Shown in pieces: positions 20,396 through 30,486 of a stretch of DNA of 64,000 nt (positions are counted from its first letter, which is position 1; the number at the start of each line of letters is the position of its first letter). The notes beneath the pieces were generated by a model. It did not search any database. It was given only the letters and a program-made list of their open reading frames with translations, and was not told where the DNA came from. Both the position numbers and the translations under genes were made by a program. Origin of the DNA: Pseudomonas wuhanensis (GTDB lineage Bacteria; Pseudomonadota; Gammaproteobacteria; Pseudomonadales; Pseudomonadaceae); the NCBI RefSeq assembly GCF_030687395.1, contig NZ_CP117430.1:806001-870000 (forward strand), written 5' to 3'.

Positions 20396-20890
20396 TTACT
20401 CTGAATCCTTTGTTGTTTCGGTTGGGGATGTGTCTGTTTCGTCGTCCGCATAAGGGTCTGGATGACCCAGCTCTGCAAGCAACGTTCGTTCCAGTGCTTC
20501 CATTTCTTCGGCTTCGTCGTCATCTATATGGTCGTAACCAAGCAGATGCAAGCAGCCGTGAATGACCAGATGCGCCCAATGGGCCTTTAATTCCTTGCCT
20601 TGTTCCGCCGCTTCGCGCTCGACCACCGCTACGCAGATCACCAGATCGCCCAGCAAGGGAATGTCGAGAAATTCATCGGGAACATCGGCCGGGAACGACA
20701 AAACGTTGGTGGCGTAGTCTTTCTGCCGCCAGGTGAAATTCAGTTCGCGGGCTTCCTCTTCGTCGACCAGACGGATGGTCATTTCGGAGTCGGCCGTACG
20801 CTGGCGCAGGGCCAGTTCGCACCATTGACGGAACTCGGCTTCGCTTGGGGCAGACGCTTCGGTAGCCAGTTGCAGATCAAGCTCAAGCAT
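20396..20890 (-). CDS. ybeY: Endoribonuclease YbeY
   Basis: YbeY is a zinc-dependent single-strand RNase needed for 16S rRNA 3' maturation and 70S quality control. The 164-residue protein carries the metal motif HGxLHLxGYDH as [15 protein letters not shown] near residues 113-127. I start at ATG 20890 (MLELDLQ): this overlaps the ybeZ stop by 8 bp, while starts further upstream would intrude into ybeZ. The acidic/Thr-rich C-terminal tail ([14 protein letters not shown]) is a lineage-specific extension. Confidence 0.94.
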   Translation of the reverse strand: MLELDLQLATEASAPSEAEFRQWCELALRQRTADSEMTIRLVDEEEARELNFTWRQKDYATNVLSFPADVPDEFLDIPLLGDLVICVAVVEREAAEQGKELKAHWAHLVIHGCLHLLGYDHIDDDEAEEMEALERTLLAELGHPDPYADDETDTSPTETTKDSE

Positions 20891-21899
20891 CGTGGCGAGT
20901 GTCCTTGGAAGAGAACTTCGCCGGTTCATCGGCTGTGCGATTTTCGAAGCGTTCATAGGCTTCGACAATGCGCTGCACCAGCGGATGGCGCACCACGTCC
21001 TTGGGCATGAAGTGGGTGAAGCTGATACCCGGCACGTCTTTGAGCACTTCGATCACGTGATGCAGCCCGGACTTCGTGCCTTTCGGCAGGTCGACCTGAG
21101 TGATGTCACCCGTGATGACGGCGGTGGAACCGAAGCCGATCCGAGTCAGGAACATTTTCATCTGCTCGACGGTGGTGTTCTGGCTTTCGTCGAGGATGAT
21201 GAAGCTGTTATTCAGCGTACGGCCGCGCATGTAGGCCAGCGGCGCGACTTCGATCACTTGACGCTCGATCAGCTTGGCGACGTATTCGAAACCGAGCATT
21301 TCGTAGAGCGCGTCGTAGAGCGGGCGCAGGTACGGGTCGATCTTCTGGGACAGGTCGCCAGGCAGGAAGCCGAGCTTTTCGCCCGCTTCAACCGCCGGAC
21401 GGACCAGCAGAATGCGGCGAATCTGCTCGCGTTCCAGTGCGTCTACCGCACAGGCAACGGCCAGATAGGTCTTGCCGGTACCGGCCGGGCCGATGCCGAA
21501 GTTGATGTCGTTACCGAGGATTTCCTTCACATAGCGCACCTGATTCAAGCCGCGAGGGCGAATCATGCCTTTCTTGGTGCGCAAGGCGACGGACGGTTCG
21601 GCAGGGGAGTGGTTATCCAGTTCCTCGACGGCCGACTCCTGCAGGAACAGGTGAACCATGTCTGGCGACAGCTCGGTACCTTTGGTTTCCCGGTACAAGC
21701 GGCGCAGCAGGTTTTCCGCGGAGGTGGTGTGCTTGGGCTCGCCGATCAGTTCGAACTGATTTCCGCGGTTGCGGATCTCGATCGCGAGGCGCTGTTCGAT
21801 CAAGCGCAGATGCTCGTCGAATTGCCCGCACAGATTGGCGAAGCGGCGAGCTTCAAAAGGCTCGAGGATGAAACGATGTGGTTCTATGGGTGCGTTCAA
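20883..21899 (-). CDS. ybeZ: PhoH-like ATPase YbeZ
   Basis: A 338-residue PhoH-family P-loop NTPase. It has an N-terminal KH-like segment, Walker [14 protein letters not shown] (about residues 137-149), and Walker B-like [11 protein letters not shown]. YbeZ partners YbeY and is thought to be an RNA helicase-like factor for rRNA processing. It begins the ybeZ-ybeY-corC-lnt operon on the minus strand and overlaps ybeY by 8 bp. A REP doublet separates it from miaB upstream. Confidence 0.94.
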   Translation of the reverse strand: MNAPIEPHRFILEPFEARRFANLCGQFDEHLRLIEQRLAIEIRNRGNQFELIGEPKHTTSAENLLRRLYRETKGTELSPDMVHLFLQESAVEELDNHSPAEPSVALRTKKGMIRPRGLNQVRYVKEILGNDINFGIGPAGTGKTYLAVACAVDALEREQIRRILLVRPAVEAGEKLGFLPGDLSQKIDPYLRPLYDALYEMLGFEYVAKLIERQVIEVAPLAYMRGRTLNNSFIILDESQNTTVEQMKMFLTRIGFGSTAVITGDITQVDLPKGTKSGLHHVIEVLKDVPGISFTHFMPKDVVRHPLVQRIVEAYERFENRTADEPAKFSSKDTRHDA

Positions 21900-22010
21900 G
21901 GTCGTATTTAGCCGCCCAGGGGCAATTATGATGAATCAAGGATAGCGCCAGTCGCCTGGGTGCGAAAGCTCTTAAACAGACCAATCTGATTCATGGTCGG
22001 GCGCGGTCTC

Positions 22011-22100
22011 TGTGGGAGCGGGCTTGCTCGCGAAAGCGGTGTGTCAGCCACATTGTTGTCGACTGACACTCCCTCTTCGCGAGCAAGCCCGCTCCCACAG
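22011..22100. repeat. REP doublet, GGGAGCGGGCTTGCTCGCGA type
   Basis: Inverted pair tgtgggagcgggcttgctcg at 22011 and its complement ending at 22100, spaced by about 40 bp. It lies between miaB and ybeZ, both minus strand, and so may reduce read-through from miaB. Confidence 0.88.
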
Positions 22101-22115
22101 GGGGGTAATGCACTG

Positions 22116-23444
22116 TTACTGGATCAGCGAGCCCCGCAGCGAGTGCGGTTGCGCGGCGTCGATGTGCACGTCGGCGAACTGGCCGATCAGGGTCGGATTG
22201 TCGCAGCGGAAGTTGACGATACGATTATTCTCGGTCCGGCCTTGCAGTTCTCCGGGGTCTTTTTTCGAATAATCGGTTACCAGAATCCGCTGAATGGAGC
22301 CCACCATTTGTCGGCTGATCTCGAAACCTTGCTGGTTGAGGCGATGTTGCAGGGCATTCAGGCGTTCTTTTTTCAGTGCTTCCGGCGTTTCGTCGGCCAG
22401 ATCGGCGGCCGGCGTGCCTGGGCGCTGGCTATAGACGAACGAGTAGGAAAAGTCGAAACCGACGTCTTCGATCAGCTTCATGGTCTGTTCGAAGTCTTTC
22501 TCGGTCTCGCCCGGGAAGCCGACGATGAAGTCCGAGCTGATGCAGATTCCCGGCACGGCGGCTCGCAGCTTGCGTAGTTTGGATTTGTACTCCAGCGCGG
22601 TGTGGTTGCGCTTCATCGCCGCGAGGATCCGGTCGGAACCCGATTGCACTGGCAAATGCAGGTGTTTCACCAATTCCGGTACGTCGGCGTGGGCCTGGAT
22701 CAGGCTGTCGGAGAACTCCAGTGGGTGCGAGGTGGTGTAGCGAATCCGGTCGATGCCATCGACCGCCGCCACTACGCGGATCAGTTCCGCCAGGTCGGCC
22801 AGGCGACCATCGTGCGTGGTGCCGCGATAACCGTTGACGTTCTGCCCCAGCAACGTCACTTCGCGCACGCCGTTTTCGGCCAGGTGAATGATCTCGGCAA
22901 TCACGTCGTCGAACGGTCGGCTGACTTCTTCACCGCGGGTATAAGGCACCACGCAGAACGTGCAGTACTTGCTGCAGCCTTCCATGACCGACACGTAAGC
23001 GCTCGGCCCATCGATGCGCGGTTCGGGCAAGTGGTCGAATTTTTCGATTTCCGGGAACGAGACGTCGACTTGCGGCAGCTTGGTCAGGCGCGCGGCGTCG
23101 ATCATTTCCGGCAGGCGGTGCAGGGTCTGCGGGCCGAATACCACGTCCACATAGGGAGCGCGATCACGGATGGCCGCGCCTTCCTGGCTGGCCACGCAAC
23201 CGCCGACGGCGATGACCATTTCCGGGTTAGCCAGTTTCAATTCGCGCCAACGGCCCAGTTGGGAATACACCCGGTCCTGGGCGCGTTCGCGGATCGAGCA
23301 GGTATTGAGCAGGATCACGTCGGCGTCTTCTGCGCGAGCGGTGACTTCCAGGGCCTGGTGTTCACCCAGCAGATCGACCATGCGCGAGCTGTCGTACTCG
23401 TTCATCTGGCAACCGTGGGTTTCGATGTAAAGCTTCTTGGCCAT
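22116..23444 (-). CDS. miaB: tRNA-2-methylthio-N6-dimethylallyladenosine synthase MiaB
   Basis: MiaB is a radical-SAM methylthiotransferase that modifies i6A37 in tRNAs reading UNN codons. The 442-residue protein has the N-terminal UPF0004 domain with its cluster cysteines ([28 protein letters not shown]), the radical-SAM CxxxCxxC in [17 protein letters not shown], and a C-terminal TRAM domain (about 380-440). ATG at 23444 ([11 protein letters not shown]) is chosen; the frame extends upstream to 23492 without homology. It probably has its own promoter, divergent from a DUF1820 gene. Confidence 0.96.
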   Translation of the reverse strand: MAKKLYIETHGCQMNEYDSSRMVDLLGEHQALEVTARAEDADVILLNTCSIRERAQDRVYSQLGRWRELKLANPEMVIAVGGCVASQEGAAIRDRAPYVDVVFGPQTLHRLPEMIDAARLTKLPQVDVSFPEIEKFDHLPEPRIDGPSAYVSVMEGCSKYCTFCVVPYTRGEEVSRPFDDVIAEIIHLAENGVREVTLLGQNVNGYRGTTHDGRLADLAELIRVVAAVDGIDRIRYTTSHPLEFSDSLIQAHADVPELVKHLHLPVQSGSDRILAAMKRNHTALEYKSKLRKLRAAVPGICISSDFIVGFPGETEKDFEQTMKLIEDVGFDFSYSFVYSQRPGTPAADLADETPEALKKERLNALQHRLNQQGFEISRQMVGSIQRILVTDYSKKDPGELQGRTENNRIVNFRCDNPTLIGQFADVHIDAAQPHSLRGSLIQ

Positions 23445-23578
23445 GGATAGAGTCATCACGTGATTCAAAGAACCGCGCATTATAGGGAACATGCACCAAG
23501 GTTCCTACCGTTGCGCGTCCGGCGGCTATGCTATAGTTCGCGCCCTCATTTTTATCCCCGATGTGTTACCCGCCCACC

Positions 23579-23908
23579 ATGACCAAACGTGAAGCTCCAA
23601 TCTACAAGGTGATTTTCCTCAATCAGGGCCAGGTGTACGAAATGTACGCCAAGCAGATCTATCAAAGTGATCTGTGGGGCTTCCTGGAAGTGGAAGAGTT
23701 CGTCTTTGGCGAGCGCACGCAAGTGGTCGTCGATCCGAGCGAAGAGAAGCTCAAGGCTCAGTTCGAAGGCGTTGTGCGCAGTTTTGTGCCGATGCATTCG
23801 ATCGTGCGCATCGACGAGGTCGAGCGCCTCGGCACCCCGAAAATCAGCGAAGCCCGCGGTGCGGTCGGCAATGTGATGCCGTTTCCGATGCCGATGCCTG
23901 AGAAGTAG
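23579..23908 (+). CDS. DUF1820 family protein
   Basis: A 109-residue protein matching the DUF1820 family, a small conserved proteobacterial group with no assigned function. The conserved core is PIYKVIFLNQGQVYEMYA and DLWGFLEVEEFVFGE. It has no signal peptide or membrane segment; the Pro/Met-rich tail (MPFPMPMPEK) is typical of pseudomonads. ATG at 23579 is chosen over an in-frame ATG at 23561, for which no homology is expected. A TATGCTATAGTT element about 50 bp upstream (23527-23538) is a likely sigma-70 -10 region. Confidence 0.82.
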   Translation: MTKREAPIYKVIFLNQGQVYEMYAKQIYQSDLWGFLEVEEFVFGERTQVVVDPSEEKLKAQFEGVVRSFVPMHSIVRIDEVERLGTPKISEARGAVGNVMPFPMPMPEK

Positions 23909-23938
23909 GCCGCAGATTGAGTGGCTAGTGATGCTTGT

Positions 23939-24071
23939 TGTGGCGAGGGAGCTTGCTCCCGTTGGGCTGCGAAGCGGCCCTGAAATCAGCCGCCGCTACC
24001 TTCCAGACAGACCGCGTGTGCTGACTTTACGACTGCTGCGCAGCCGAGCGGGAGCAAGCTCCCTCGCCACA
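23939..24071. repeat. REP doublet, GGCGAGGGAGCTTGCTCCC type
   Basis: Inverted copies tgtggcgagggagcttgctc at 23939 and the complement ending at 24071, about 133 bp, closing two convergent genes. Confidence 0.88.
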
Positions 24072-24084
24072 GGGGCCAGTCAAT

Positions 24085-24639
24085 TCAAGGCAGTGGCGAA
24101 AACGGCGTACGCCCATCGGCGCTCTGCAATTCCATCAGGTATTTACGGAAAATTTGCCCCAGCACCTGGGTGGCGACTTCCAGATCTTCGCGGGGCATTT
24201 TTTCGGCGACTTCGTCGGCGGTGTCCAGCGCCTCTTCGGCACCGTTGACTGCGGCCATTTTCAGCACGATATACGCCTGAACGTTATTGGCCGGTACGCC
24301 TTCGCCATGGAAGAACATGGTGCCAAGTTTGAATTGCGCCTGGGCGTGGCCTTGCAGCGAGGCCTTTTCGAAGTAGCTCAGGGCTTGATTGAGGTCGCGC
24401 GGCGCGTTTTTGCCGTCGTAGTAGAACTCACCCAACTCGTATTGCGCTTGCGCATCCCCTTCATCCGACGCTTTCTGACAGGCGGCGAGCGCTTGCGTCA
24501 GGTCTTGCGGCTGAGTATTGAGGGTGCAGCGACCCATCGCCGGGATCAACAACGAGTTGCCGCCTGCTTGTGCGAGCGCGAGCAGGGGCTGAAGGAGCAA
24601 CAGGCAGCCCAATGCAAGGGTGCGGCCGGTGCGGTTCAT
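24085..24639 (-). CDS. Secreted Sel1-like repeat (TPR) protein
   Basis: A 184-residue protein with a signal peptide (MNRTGRTLALGC to LLALAQA) and two to three Sel1-like repeats: AQAQYELGEFYYDGKNAPRD (about residues 73-92) and AQAQFKLGTMFFHGEGVPAN (about 108-127), with a partial third. Sel1 proteins are protein-interaction solenoids, often periplasmic adaptors. ATG at 24639 is chosen because it starts the signal peptide; 24699 would not. No partner is evident nearby. The function is unknown. Confidence 0.82.
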   Translation of the reverse strand: MNRTGRTLALGCLLLLQPLLALAQAGGNSLLIPAMGRCTLNTQPQDLTQALAACQKASDEGDAQAQYELGEFYYDGKNAPRDLNQALSYFEKASLQGHAQAQFKLGTMFFHGEGVPANNVQAYIVLKMAAVNGAEEALDTADEVAEKMPREDLEVATQVLGQIFRKYLMELQSADGRTPFSPLP

Positions 24640-24826
24640 GGGAATCGACTTACCTCTGAGGGGCGCGTGGACCCATCGAGGGATCCAATAAGCGCGCATT
24701 ATGAAATAAGCAGGGCCAACCTTACAAAGTCTTTACTCGTTTTTCTGCTGCGCGGGGAATATATCGCCCACTTTGCGGGGGATTATTGGCAGATGAGTAG
24801 GAAAAAGGACAGGAATGTAGGTGAAA

Positions 24827-24854
24827 GCTGACGCTGGCAATGGCCAACGTCAGC
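24827..24854 (-). terminator. Terminator downstream of hemL
   Basis: On the minus strand GCTGACGTTGGC-CATT-GCCAGCGTCAGC forms a 12-bp stem with one G-U pair, 10 bp after the hemL stop, followed by TTTCACCTACATTCC. A good intrinsic-type terminator with a short T-tract. Confidence 0.75.
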
Positions 24855-24863
24855 GTCGCAGCT

Positions 24864-26147
24864 TTATTTCAATGCGGCGAACGCACGCTCGGCGGCGTCC
24901 AGCGTCAGTTTCAACTCGGTTTCACCGTGGGCGATCGAGGTGAAACCGGCTTCGAAAGCGCTTGGCGCCAGGTACACGCCGCCTTCGAGCATCAGGTGGA
25001 AGAAACGCCCGAACAGGCCGGCATCGCTGGCCATCACATCCTCAAAGGTCACGATGTCGTCAGCGCCGCTGAAGTACAGCCCGAACATGCCGCCGGCCTG
25101 AGTGGTCACGAACGGAATGCCGGCGGCGTCAGCACGCTGTTGCAGACCATCGAGCAAGCGGCTGGTGTAGTCGCTCAGTTCGGCGTGGAAACCAGGGCGA
25201 CTGATCAGGCGCAGAGTGGTCAGGCCTGCCGCCATCGCCAGTGGGTTACCCGACAACGTGCCAGCCTGGTAGACCGGGCCCAATGGTGCGATGTGCTCCA
25301 TGATCTTGCGTTTGCCACCGAAGCAGCCAACCGGCATGCCGCCACCGATGATCTTGCCGAAGGTGCTCAGGTCCGGCGTGACGCCGTAATGGGCTTGGGC
25401 ACCACCGAGGGCGACGCGGAAACCGGTCATCACTTCGTCGAAAATCAGCACCACGCCGTGTTTGTCGCACAGGGTCCGCAGGCCTTCGAGGAAGCCCGGA
25501 GCCGGTGGTACGCAGTTCATGTTGCCGGCCACTGGCTCGACGATGATGCAGGCCACTTCCTGACCGACTTCGGCGAGCATGGCTTCTACCGCGTCGATGT
25601 CGTTGAACGGCAGGGTCAGGGTGTGTTTGGCGAACGCCGCCGGCACACCGGCCGAGCTCGGCACGCCTTGGGTCAGGGCGCCGGAACCGGCCTTGACCAG
25701 CAGACTGTCGGAGTGACCGTGGTAGCAGCCTTCGAATTTGATGATGCTGTCGCGACCGGTGAAGCCACGGGCCAGACGGATCGCACTCATGGTCGCTTCG
25801 GTGCCGGAGCTGACCATACGCACCATTTCCATCGACGGTACGATCGAGCAGACCAGATCGGCCATTTCGGTTTCCATGGCGGTCGGGGCGCCGTAGGACA
25901 GGCCGTGCTCCAGCTGTTTGCGCACCGCGTCCAGCACGTCCGGATGGCTGTGGCCGAGAATCATCGGCCCCCAGGAACCGACGTAATCCACATAACGCTT
26001 GTCGTCTTCGTCGGTGACGTAGGCGCCTTCGGCGTGTTTGAAGAACAGCGGCGTGCCGCCAACGCTCTTGAACGCACGAACAGGCGAGTTCACGCCTCCG
26101 GGAATGTGTTTTTGGGCGTTGGCAAACAGGGTTTCGGAACGAGACAT
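24864..26147 (-). CDS. hemL: Glutamate-1-semialdehyde 2,1-aminomutase
   Basis: HemL is the PLP enzyme that makes 5-aminolevulinate from glutamate-1-semialdehyde in the C5 haem pathway. The 427-residue protein has the substrate-channel motif near [18 protein letters not shown], and the PLP lysine in [14 protein letters not shown]. It is followed by a terminator hairpin and preceded 18 bp away by thiE on the same strand. hemL-thiE-thiD linkage is conserved in Pseudomonas. Confidence 0.97.
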   Translation of the reverse strand: MSRSETLFANAQKHIPGGVNSPVRAFKSVGGTPLFFKHAEGAYVTDEDDKRYVDYVGSWGPMILGHSHPDVLDAVRKQLEHGLSYGAPTAMETEMADLVCSIVPSMEMVRMVSSGTEATMSAIRLARGFTGRDSIIKFEGCYHGHSDSLLVKAGSGALTQGVPSSAGVPAAFAKHTLTLPFNDIDAVEAMLAEVGQEVACIIVEPVAGNMNCVPPAPGFLEGLRTLCDKHGVVLIFDEVMTGFRVALGGAQAHYGVTPDLSTFGKIIGGGMPVGCFGGKRKIMEHIAPLGPVYQAGTLSGNPLAMAAGLTTLRLISRPGFHAELSDYTSRLLDGLQQRADAAGIPFVTTQAGGMFGLYFSGADDIVTFEDVMASDAGLFGRFFHLMLEGGVYLAPSAFEAGFTSIAHGETELKLTLDAAERAFAALK

Positions 26148-26165
26148 GATCGGGCTCTCAAAAAA

Positions 26166-26789
26166 TCAGGATTTGAACAATTCATTAAAGGCGCGGGCAC
26201 GGCGCGTTACTTCAGCCGTGCTCTCGGCGCCAAACAGACCATGCACTACCGCCAGCAGATCGACCCCGTGAGCCACCAGTGGCGCAGCGTTGTCCAGAGT
26301 GATGCCGCCGATCGCACAGACCGGCAGATGCAGTTTGCTGCGGGCCTGATCAAGCAGTTCGAGGCTGCAGGCCGGTGCGCCGGGTTTGGTATTGGAGTTG
26401 AAGAAGCGGCCGAAGGCGACGTAACTGGCGCCTTCTTTGGCGGCTTGTTCGGCGAGCTCGAGTTGCGCGTGGCAGGTCGAACCGATGATCGCCTGACGAC
26501 CGAGCAGCGCGCGAACCGGCATCAGTGGGCCATCGGTCTGGCCCAGGTGCACGCCGACGTTCAGGCGCGCAGCCAATTCGGCGTCATCGTTGATGATCAG
26601 ATGAGTCTTGTAGCGTTCGCACAGATCGCGCAGGGCTTCGGCTTCGCGCAGACGGCGGGCCTCGTCACTGCTCTTGTCGCGGTATTGCAACAGGGTGACG
26701 CCGCCTTCGAGCGCCGCCTCCACGTACGAAAGAAATTTACCGGCCAGTAACTGGCTGTCGGTAATGGCGTACAGGCCACGTAGTTTCAT
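26166..26789 (-). CDS. thiE: Thiamine-phosphate synthase
   Basis: ThiE joins HMP-pyrophosphate to the thiazole phosphate to give thiamine monophosphate. The 207-residue TIM barrel has the start LYAITD, QYRDKS for pyrophosphate/thiazole contacts, [24 protein letters not shown], and the glycine-rich phosphate-binding GGITLDNA. It lies between thiD and hemL, 18 bp from each, in one minus-strand unit. Confidence 0.96.
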   Translation of the reverse strand: MKLRGLYAITDSQLLAGKFLSYVEAALEGGVTLLQYRDKSSDEARRLREAEALRDLCERYKTHLIINDDAELAARLNVGVHLGQTDGPLMPVRALLGRQAIIGSTCHAQLELAEQAAKEGASYVAFGRFFNSNTKPGAPACSLELLDQARSKLHLPVCAIGGITLDNAAPLVAHGVDLLAVVHGLFGAESTAEVTRRARAFNELFKS

Positions 26790-26807
26790 CGGACAAGCCT
26801 CATGGCG

Positions 26808-27605
26808 TTACGAACAGAAGTCCAGTGGCAAGCGGCGCGGCACGAACTGGCCTTTGCCCAGCTGCTCCGCATCACGCAGGGTGCGCCAAGTGTAGTCAAG
26901 CGCGCTCTGTACGGCACTGACGAGGTGTTCACCTTGGGCCAGACGACCGGCGAGGGCGCTGGCCAGCGTGCAACCGGAACCGTGATAGCTGCCGGGCAGG
27001 CGCTGGCAGGTAAAGGTTTCGCGGCGACCGTCGCGGCTGTACAGGCGATTGTGTATTTCGTGTTCGTCGCCATGACCGCCGGTGATCAGCAGGTGTTTGA
27101 CGAACGGCAGGAGTTTTTCAGCGCACTCGTCCGCGGTGCCTTCGGGCAGTTCGGCGAGGATCCGGGCTTCGGGAAGGTTGGGGGTGGCAATGATCGACAG
27201 CGGCAGCAGGCGTTCGCGCATGGCATAGCCGACTTCGTCCTTGCCCAGTCGTCCGCCGCCGCCAGCGCGCAGCACCGGATCGCAGACCACCGGCAAATGC
27301 GGGTGCGCTGAAAGCAGTTCGACCACGGTGTCGACCATTTCCAGGGAGCCGAGCATGCCCAGTTTGACGGCGGCGACTTCCGAGTCGTTGAGCACGGCGT
27401 TGGCCTGGGCCAGCACCCACTCGCGATCGAGCACGCGGAAGTCAGTGACGTTGACGGTGTCTTGCACAGTCAGGGCGGTGACGGCCGGAGCCGCATGACA
27501 ACCCTGAGCGAGCAGGGCTTCGATATCTGCCTGCAAGCCGGCGCCACCACTTGGGTCGTGGCCGGAGAGACAGAGGACAACGGGGCGAGAGCTGTAGATA
27601 TTCAT
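26808..27605 (-). CDS. thiD: Hydroxymethylpyrimidine/phosphomethylpyrimidine kinase
   Basis: ThiD phosphorylates HMP and HMP-P to supply ThiE. The 265-residue ribokinase-fold protein has SGHDPSGGAGLQADIEA (residues about 14-30), VCDPVLRAGGG, and the anion-hole/catalytic segment LPGSYHGSGCTLASALAG with its catalytic cysteine. ATG at 27605 (MNIYSSRPVV) is chosen. The frame stays open upstream to 27821, but that extension is encoded by a REP doublet and is not protein. No TPP riboswitch fold is evident upstream. Confidence 0.95.
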   Translation of the reverse strand: MNIYSSRPVVLCLSGHDPSGGAGLQADIEALLAQGCHAAPAVTALTVQDTVNVTDFRVLDREWVLAQANAVLNDSEVAAVKLGMLGSLEMVDTVVELLSAHPHLPVVCDPVLRAGGGGRLGKDEVGYAMRERLLPLSIIATPNLPEARILAELPEGTADECAEKLLPFVKHLLITGGHGDEHEIHNRLYSRDGRRETFTCQRLPGSYHGSGCTLASALAGRLAQGEHLVSAVQSALDYTWRTLRDAEQLGKGQFVPRRLPLDFCS

Positions 27606-28032
27606 GGTGCGCGAGCTTACCACCAAACATGTTTTTCGGGTGTCGCGAAGTCCAGTCCGGCCGAGACATTGTGGCGAGGGAGCTTGCTCCCGTTCGGCTG
27701 CGAAGCAGTCGCAAACCTGTCTACGCGGTGTTCCAGACAGAAGGCAAAGGGGGCGCTTCGCACCCCAACGGGAGCAAGCTCCCTCGCCACAGTTGTCCAT
27801 CACCCGCCGGGACATTGTCACAACCTGACCAAGCCAACAGCTCTAACTCAATGCATGGCGCTGGAACGCCCGTTCTAGAGCCTTTTTAGGAAAAATTTCA
27901 ATAGTGTTCAATGGCCATCAACGGCTATGCTAGAGTGGATCCAAACCAATAACAGGTAATACCGGTTTTACGTCTACTCAAAAGGAATGGGGGGCTTCCT
28001 GACAGAACCGGACAGGCTACGCTGGGGCTTAA
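27606..28032. promoter_or_regulatory. Divergent thiD/ladS intergenic region (427 bp)
   Basis: This gap holds a REP doublet near thiD and about 240 bp of ladS leader. In the leader, TTCAAT (two copies, 27900-27914) and TAGAGT (27932-27937) make a plausible -35/-10 pair with an 18-bp spacer. The ladS ribosome binding site is a modest TGGGG 5 bp before its ATG. I see no gene here. Confidence 0.5.
27670..27791. repeat. REP doublet, GGCGAGGGAGCTTGCTCCC type, between divergent genes
   Basis: Inverted copies tgtggcgagggagcttgctc at 27670 and its complement ending at 27791. It is the only doublet in the window that sits between divergent gene starts. Confidence 0.88.
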
Positions 28033-30411
28033 ATGCGCTATTTGCTGATGTTGCTGTTGTGCTTGCCCCTCCTGGCGAGCGCCGTCGAATTCGACGAGTT
28101 CACCCAGAGCCTTCCCCTGGGCCGAACGATGCAGGTTTATGAAGACGCGGGCGGTCAGGCGACCATCGCCGACGTCCGTGCGCAAGCGGCAGCCGGGCAG
28201 TTCAAACCCCACGATAAAGCCACCCTCAACGCCGGTTATTCGCGTTCGGCGTTCTGGCTGAAAATCGACCTGCAGTACCGCCCGACCAACCCGTCGGCAC
28301 AACAGACCTGGTTGCTGGAACTGGCTTATCCGCCCCTCGATCACCTTGATCTCTACTTGGCCGATGCTGGTGGTGACTATCAATTGGTCCGACAGACCGG
28401 CGATGCGTTGCCGTTCGCCACTCGCGAGATCCGCCAGAACAACTATCTGTTCGATCTGAGCTTTACGCCCGGGCAGGCGCAAACTGTGTACCTGCGCCTG
28501 CAAAGCGAAGGGTCGGTTCAGGCGCCCGTCACCTTATGGTCAAGCACCGCTTACCTCGAAGAGCAGCCGGTCCGGCTCTATGTGCTGGGGCTGATTTACG
28601 GTGTGTTGCTGGGGATGCTGGTCTACAACCTGTTCATCTTTCTCAGCGTGCGCGACACCAGCTACCTCTATTACATCGTCTATATCGCCTCGTTCGGCTT
28701 GTATCAGCTGTCGGTGAATGGCGCGGCCGTGGAGTACTTCTGGCCGAACAATCCGTGGTGGGCGAACGCTGCGACGCCGTTCTTCATCGGCTGTTCAGGA
28801 TTGTTCGGCAGCCAGTTCGCCCGCAGCTTTTTGCAGACGGCCACCCACAGTCGCTGGCTCGACCGATTGTTGTTGGCGTTGATTGCGTTCAGTGTGCTGG
28901 TAGTCGGGTTGTCATTGATGACCAGTTACGCCCTGGCCCTGCGTCTGGCGACGCTGCTGGCGTTGGTCTTTACCGTGGTGATTTTCGCCGCCGGGATTTT
29001 CGCCTGGTGGCGTGGCCTGCGGGTTGCGCGGTATTTCATCATTGCCTGGTCGGCGTTCCTGCTCGGTGGCATCGTCAACACCTTGATGGTGCTGGGTTAT
29101 TTGCCCAACGTATTCCTGACCATGTACGCCAGCCAGATCGGCTCGGCAATCGAAGTGGCGCTGCTGTCCCTGGCCCTGGCCGATCGCATCAACGCCATGC
29201 GTGAGCAGCAGGCTCAAACCCTGTTCGATGCCGGCCAGAAGCTCGAAATACTGAACCAGCAACTGGCCCACAGTAACAAGCTCAAGGACGAATTCCTCGC
29301 CACTCTGACCCACGAACTGCGCACGCCCATGAACGGTGTAATCGGTTCATTGGAGTTGATGCAGACCGTCGAGATGAACCCTGAGCTGGAGCAGTATCAG
29401 CAAACGGCCGCCGGTTCGGCGCGGGACATGATGCGCATGGTCAACGGCATCCTCACCTTGACCGAATTGCAGGCCGGCAAGCTCAAGGTCTATCCGGACA
29501 CGTTCAGTTTGCGCAGTGTGGTCGAGGCCTTGCGCCTGCAGTTCGATGGCAATGCGTCGAGCAAGTCGCTGGACTTCAAGGTCGAGGTTACGCCCGGGCT
29601 GCCGGATCGCTTGCACGGCGACAGCGCCAAGCTGACGCAATGCCTGGAATGCTTGCTGGATAACGCGATCAAATTCACCCGGATCGGCGGGTTGGCGCTG
29701 CGGGTGACGGGCAAACCGGTGGCGCCCGATCGGCTGGCGCTGTCTTTTACTGTGATCGACACCGGCATTGGCTTTACCGATTTGGGGGAGGCAACGCTGT
29801 ATCAGCGCTTCTTCCAGCTCGACGGCTCGATGACCCGTGAATACGGTGGTTTGGGCGTTGGCCTGGCCATTTGTCGGCAACTGGTCGAATTGCTCGGCGG
29901 GCGCCTGAGCCACCGCTCGGAACCGGGTCGCGGCAGTCGCTTTCAGCTGGACGTCGAGTTCGAGTTGGCGGTGGTGGGATCTGCGCCCTCAATCACCCGG
30001 CAAACCACCGGCCTGCGTTTGCCTCAGGACTGCACGGTGTTGCTGGTTGATGACAACAGCATCAATCAATTGGTGATGCGGGGCATGTTGCTCAAGCTTG
30101 GGTTCCGGGTACGCACCGCTGACAGTGGCGTGGCCGCGCTCGATCACTTGCAGCGTGAAGCCGTTGACGCGGTGCTGCTCGATTGTCAGCTGCCGCCACT
30201 GGACGGCGCCTCGATCTGCTGTCGGATCCGGGCTTTGCCTGGTTGCGCCGAATTACCCGTGTTCATGATTTGCCTGAGTGCGGACCGGGCCTATGGCCCG
30301 AGCGACACCTTGGTCGACTACCTGAGCAAACCGGTGAAATTCGAAGATTTGCAGGCGGCGCTCTATCGGCGGGTGCTCAGTCCGGGGCAAGGCGAAAGCG
30401 CCGACAGTTAG
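28033..30411 (+). CDS. ladS: Hybrid sensor histidine kinase LadS
   Basis: LadS is a membrane hybrid kinase that feeds phosphate to GacS and so raises RsmY/RsmZ, favouring biofilm over acute virulence in P. aeruginosa. The 792-residue protein has a signal peptide, a periplasmic 7TMR-DISMED2 sensor domain (about 25-165), a seven-span 7TMR-DISM region (about 178-385), a HisKA domain with H427 in THELRTPMNG, an HATPase with LLDNAIKF, DTGIGF and GLGVGLAI, and a C-terminal receiver with phospho-acceptor D717 and lysine K766. All catalytic residues are present. The neighbours thiD-thiE-hemL match the ladS locus of P. aeruginosa. RetS has a similar front end but two receivers. Confidence 0.93.
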   Translation: MRYLLMLLLCLPLLASAVEFDEFTQSLPLGRTMQVYEDAGGQATIADVRAQAAAGQFKPHDKATLNAGYSRSAFWLKIDLQYRPTNPSAQQTWLLELAYPPLDHLDLYLADAGGDYQLVRQTGDALPFATREIRQNNYLFDLSFTPGQAQTVYLRLQSEGSVQAPVTLWSSTAYLEEQPVRLYVLGLIYGVLLGMLVYNLFIFLSVRDTSYLYYIVYIASFGLYQLSVNGAAVEYFWPNNPWWANAATPFFIGCSGLFGSQFARSFLQTATHSRWLDRLLLALIAFSVLVVGLSLMTSYALALRLATLLALVFTVVIFAAGIFAWWRGLRVARYFIIAWSAFLLGGIVNTLMVLGYLPNVFLTMYASQIGSAIEVALLSLALADRINAMREQQAQTLFDAGQKLEILNQQLAHSNKLKDEFLATLTHELRTPMNGVIGSLELMQTVEMNPELEQYQQTAAGSARDMMRMVNGILTLTELQAGKLKVYPDTFSLRSVVEALRLQFDGNASSKSLDFKVEVTPGLPDRLHGDSAKLTQCLECLLDNAIKFTRIGGLALRVTGKPVAPDRLALSFTVIDTGIGFTDLGEATLYQRFFQLDGSMTREYGGLGVGLAICRQLVELLGGRLSHRSEPGRGSRFQLDVEFELAVVGSAPSITRQTTGLRLPQDCTVLLVDDNSINQLVMRGMLLKLGFRVRTADSGVAALDHLQREAVDAVLLDCQLPPLDGASICCRIRALPGCAELPVFMICLSADRAYGPSDTLVDYLSKPVKFEDLQAALYRRVLSPGQGESADS

Positions 30412-30486
30412 GCAGATATGCCACTTTGTTCAACCTCGGGGCGGTGCTTAACTGAAAGTCCCTTGGCTGACCAAAGGAGCCCCGTC

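Noticed and set aside
24840..26750. A 636-codon open frame on the plus strand opposite hemL and thiE
   Set aside because: It is antisense to two clearly conserved enzymes and its product shows only a His/Gln/Val-rich composition typical of GC-rich antisense frames; no start site or homology.
27606..27821. N-terminal extension of thiD
   Set aside because: The added 72 codons are read through a REP doublet; homologous ThiD proteins begin at 27605.
27987..28033. A short upstream frame starting ATGGGGGGC overlapping the ladS start
   Set aside because: AAAGGA touches the ATG with no spacing, so translation is unlikely; no conserved peptide is evident.
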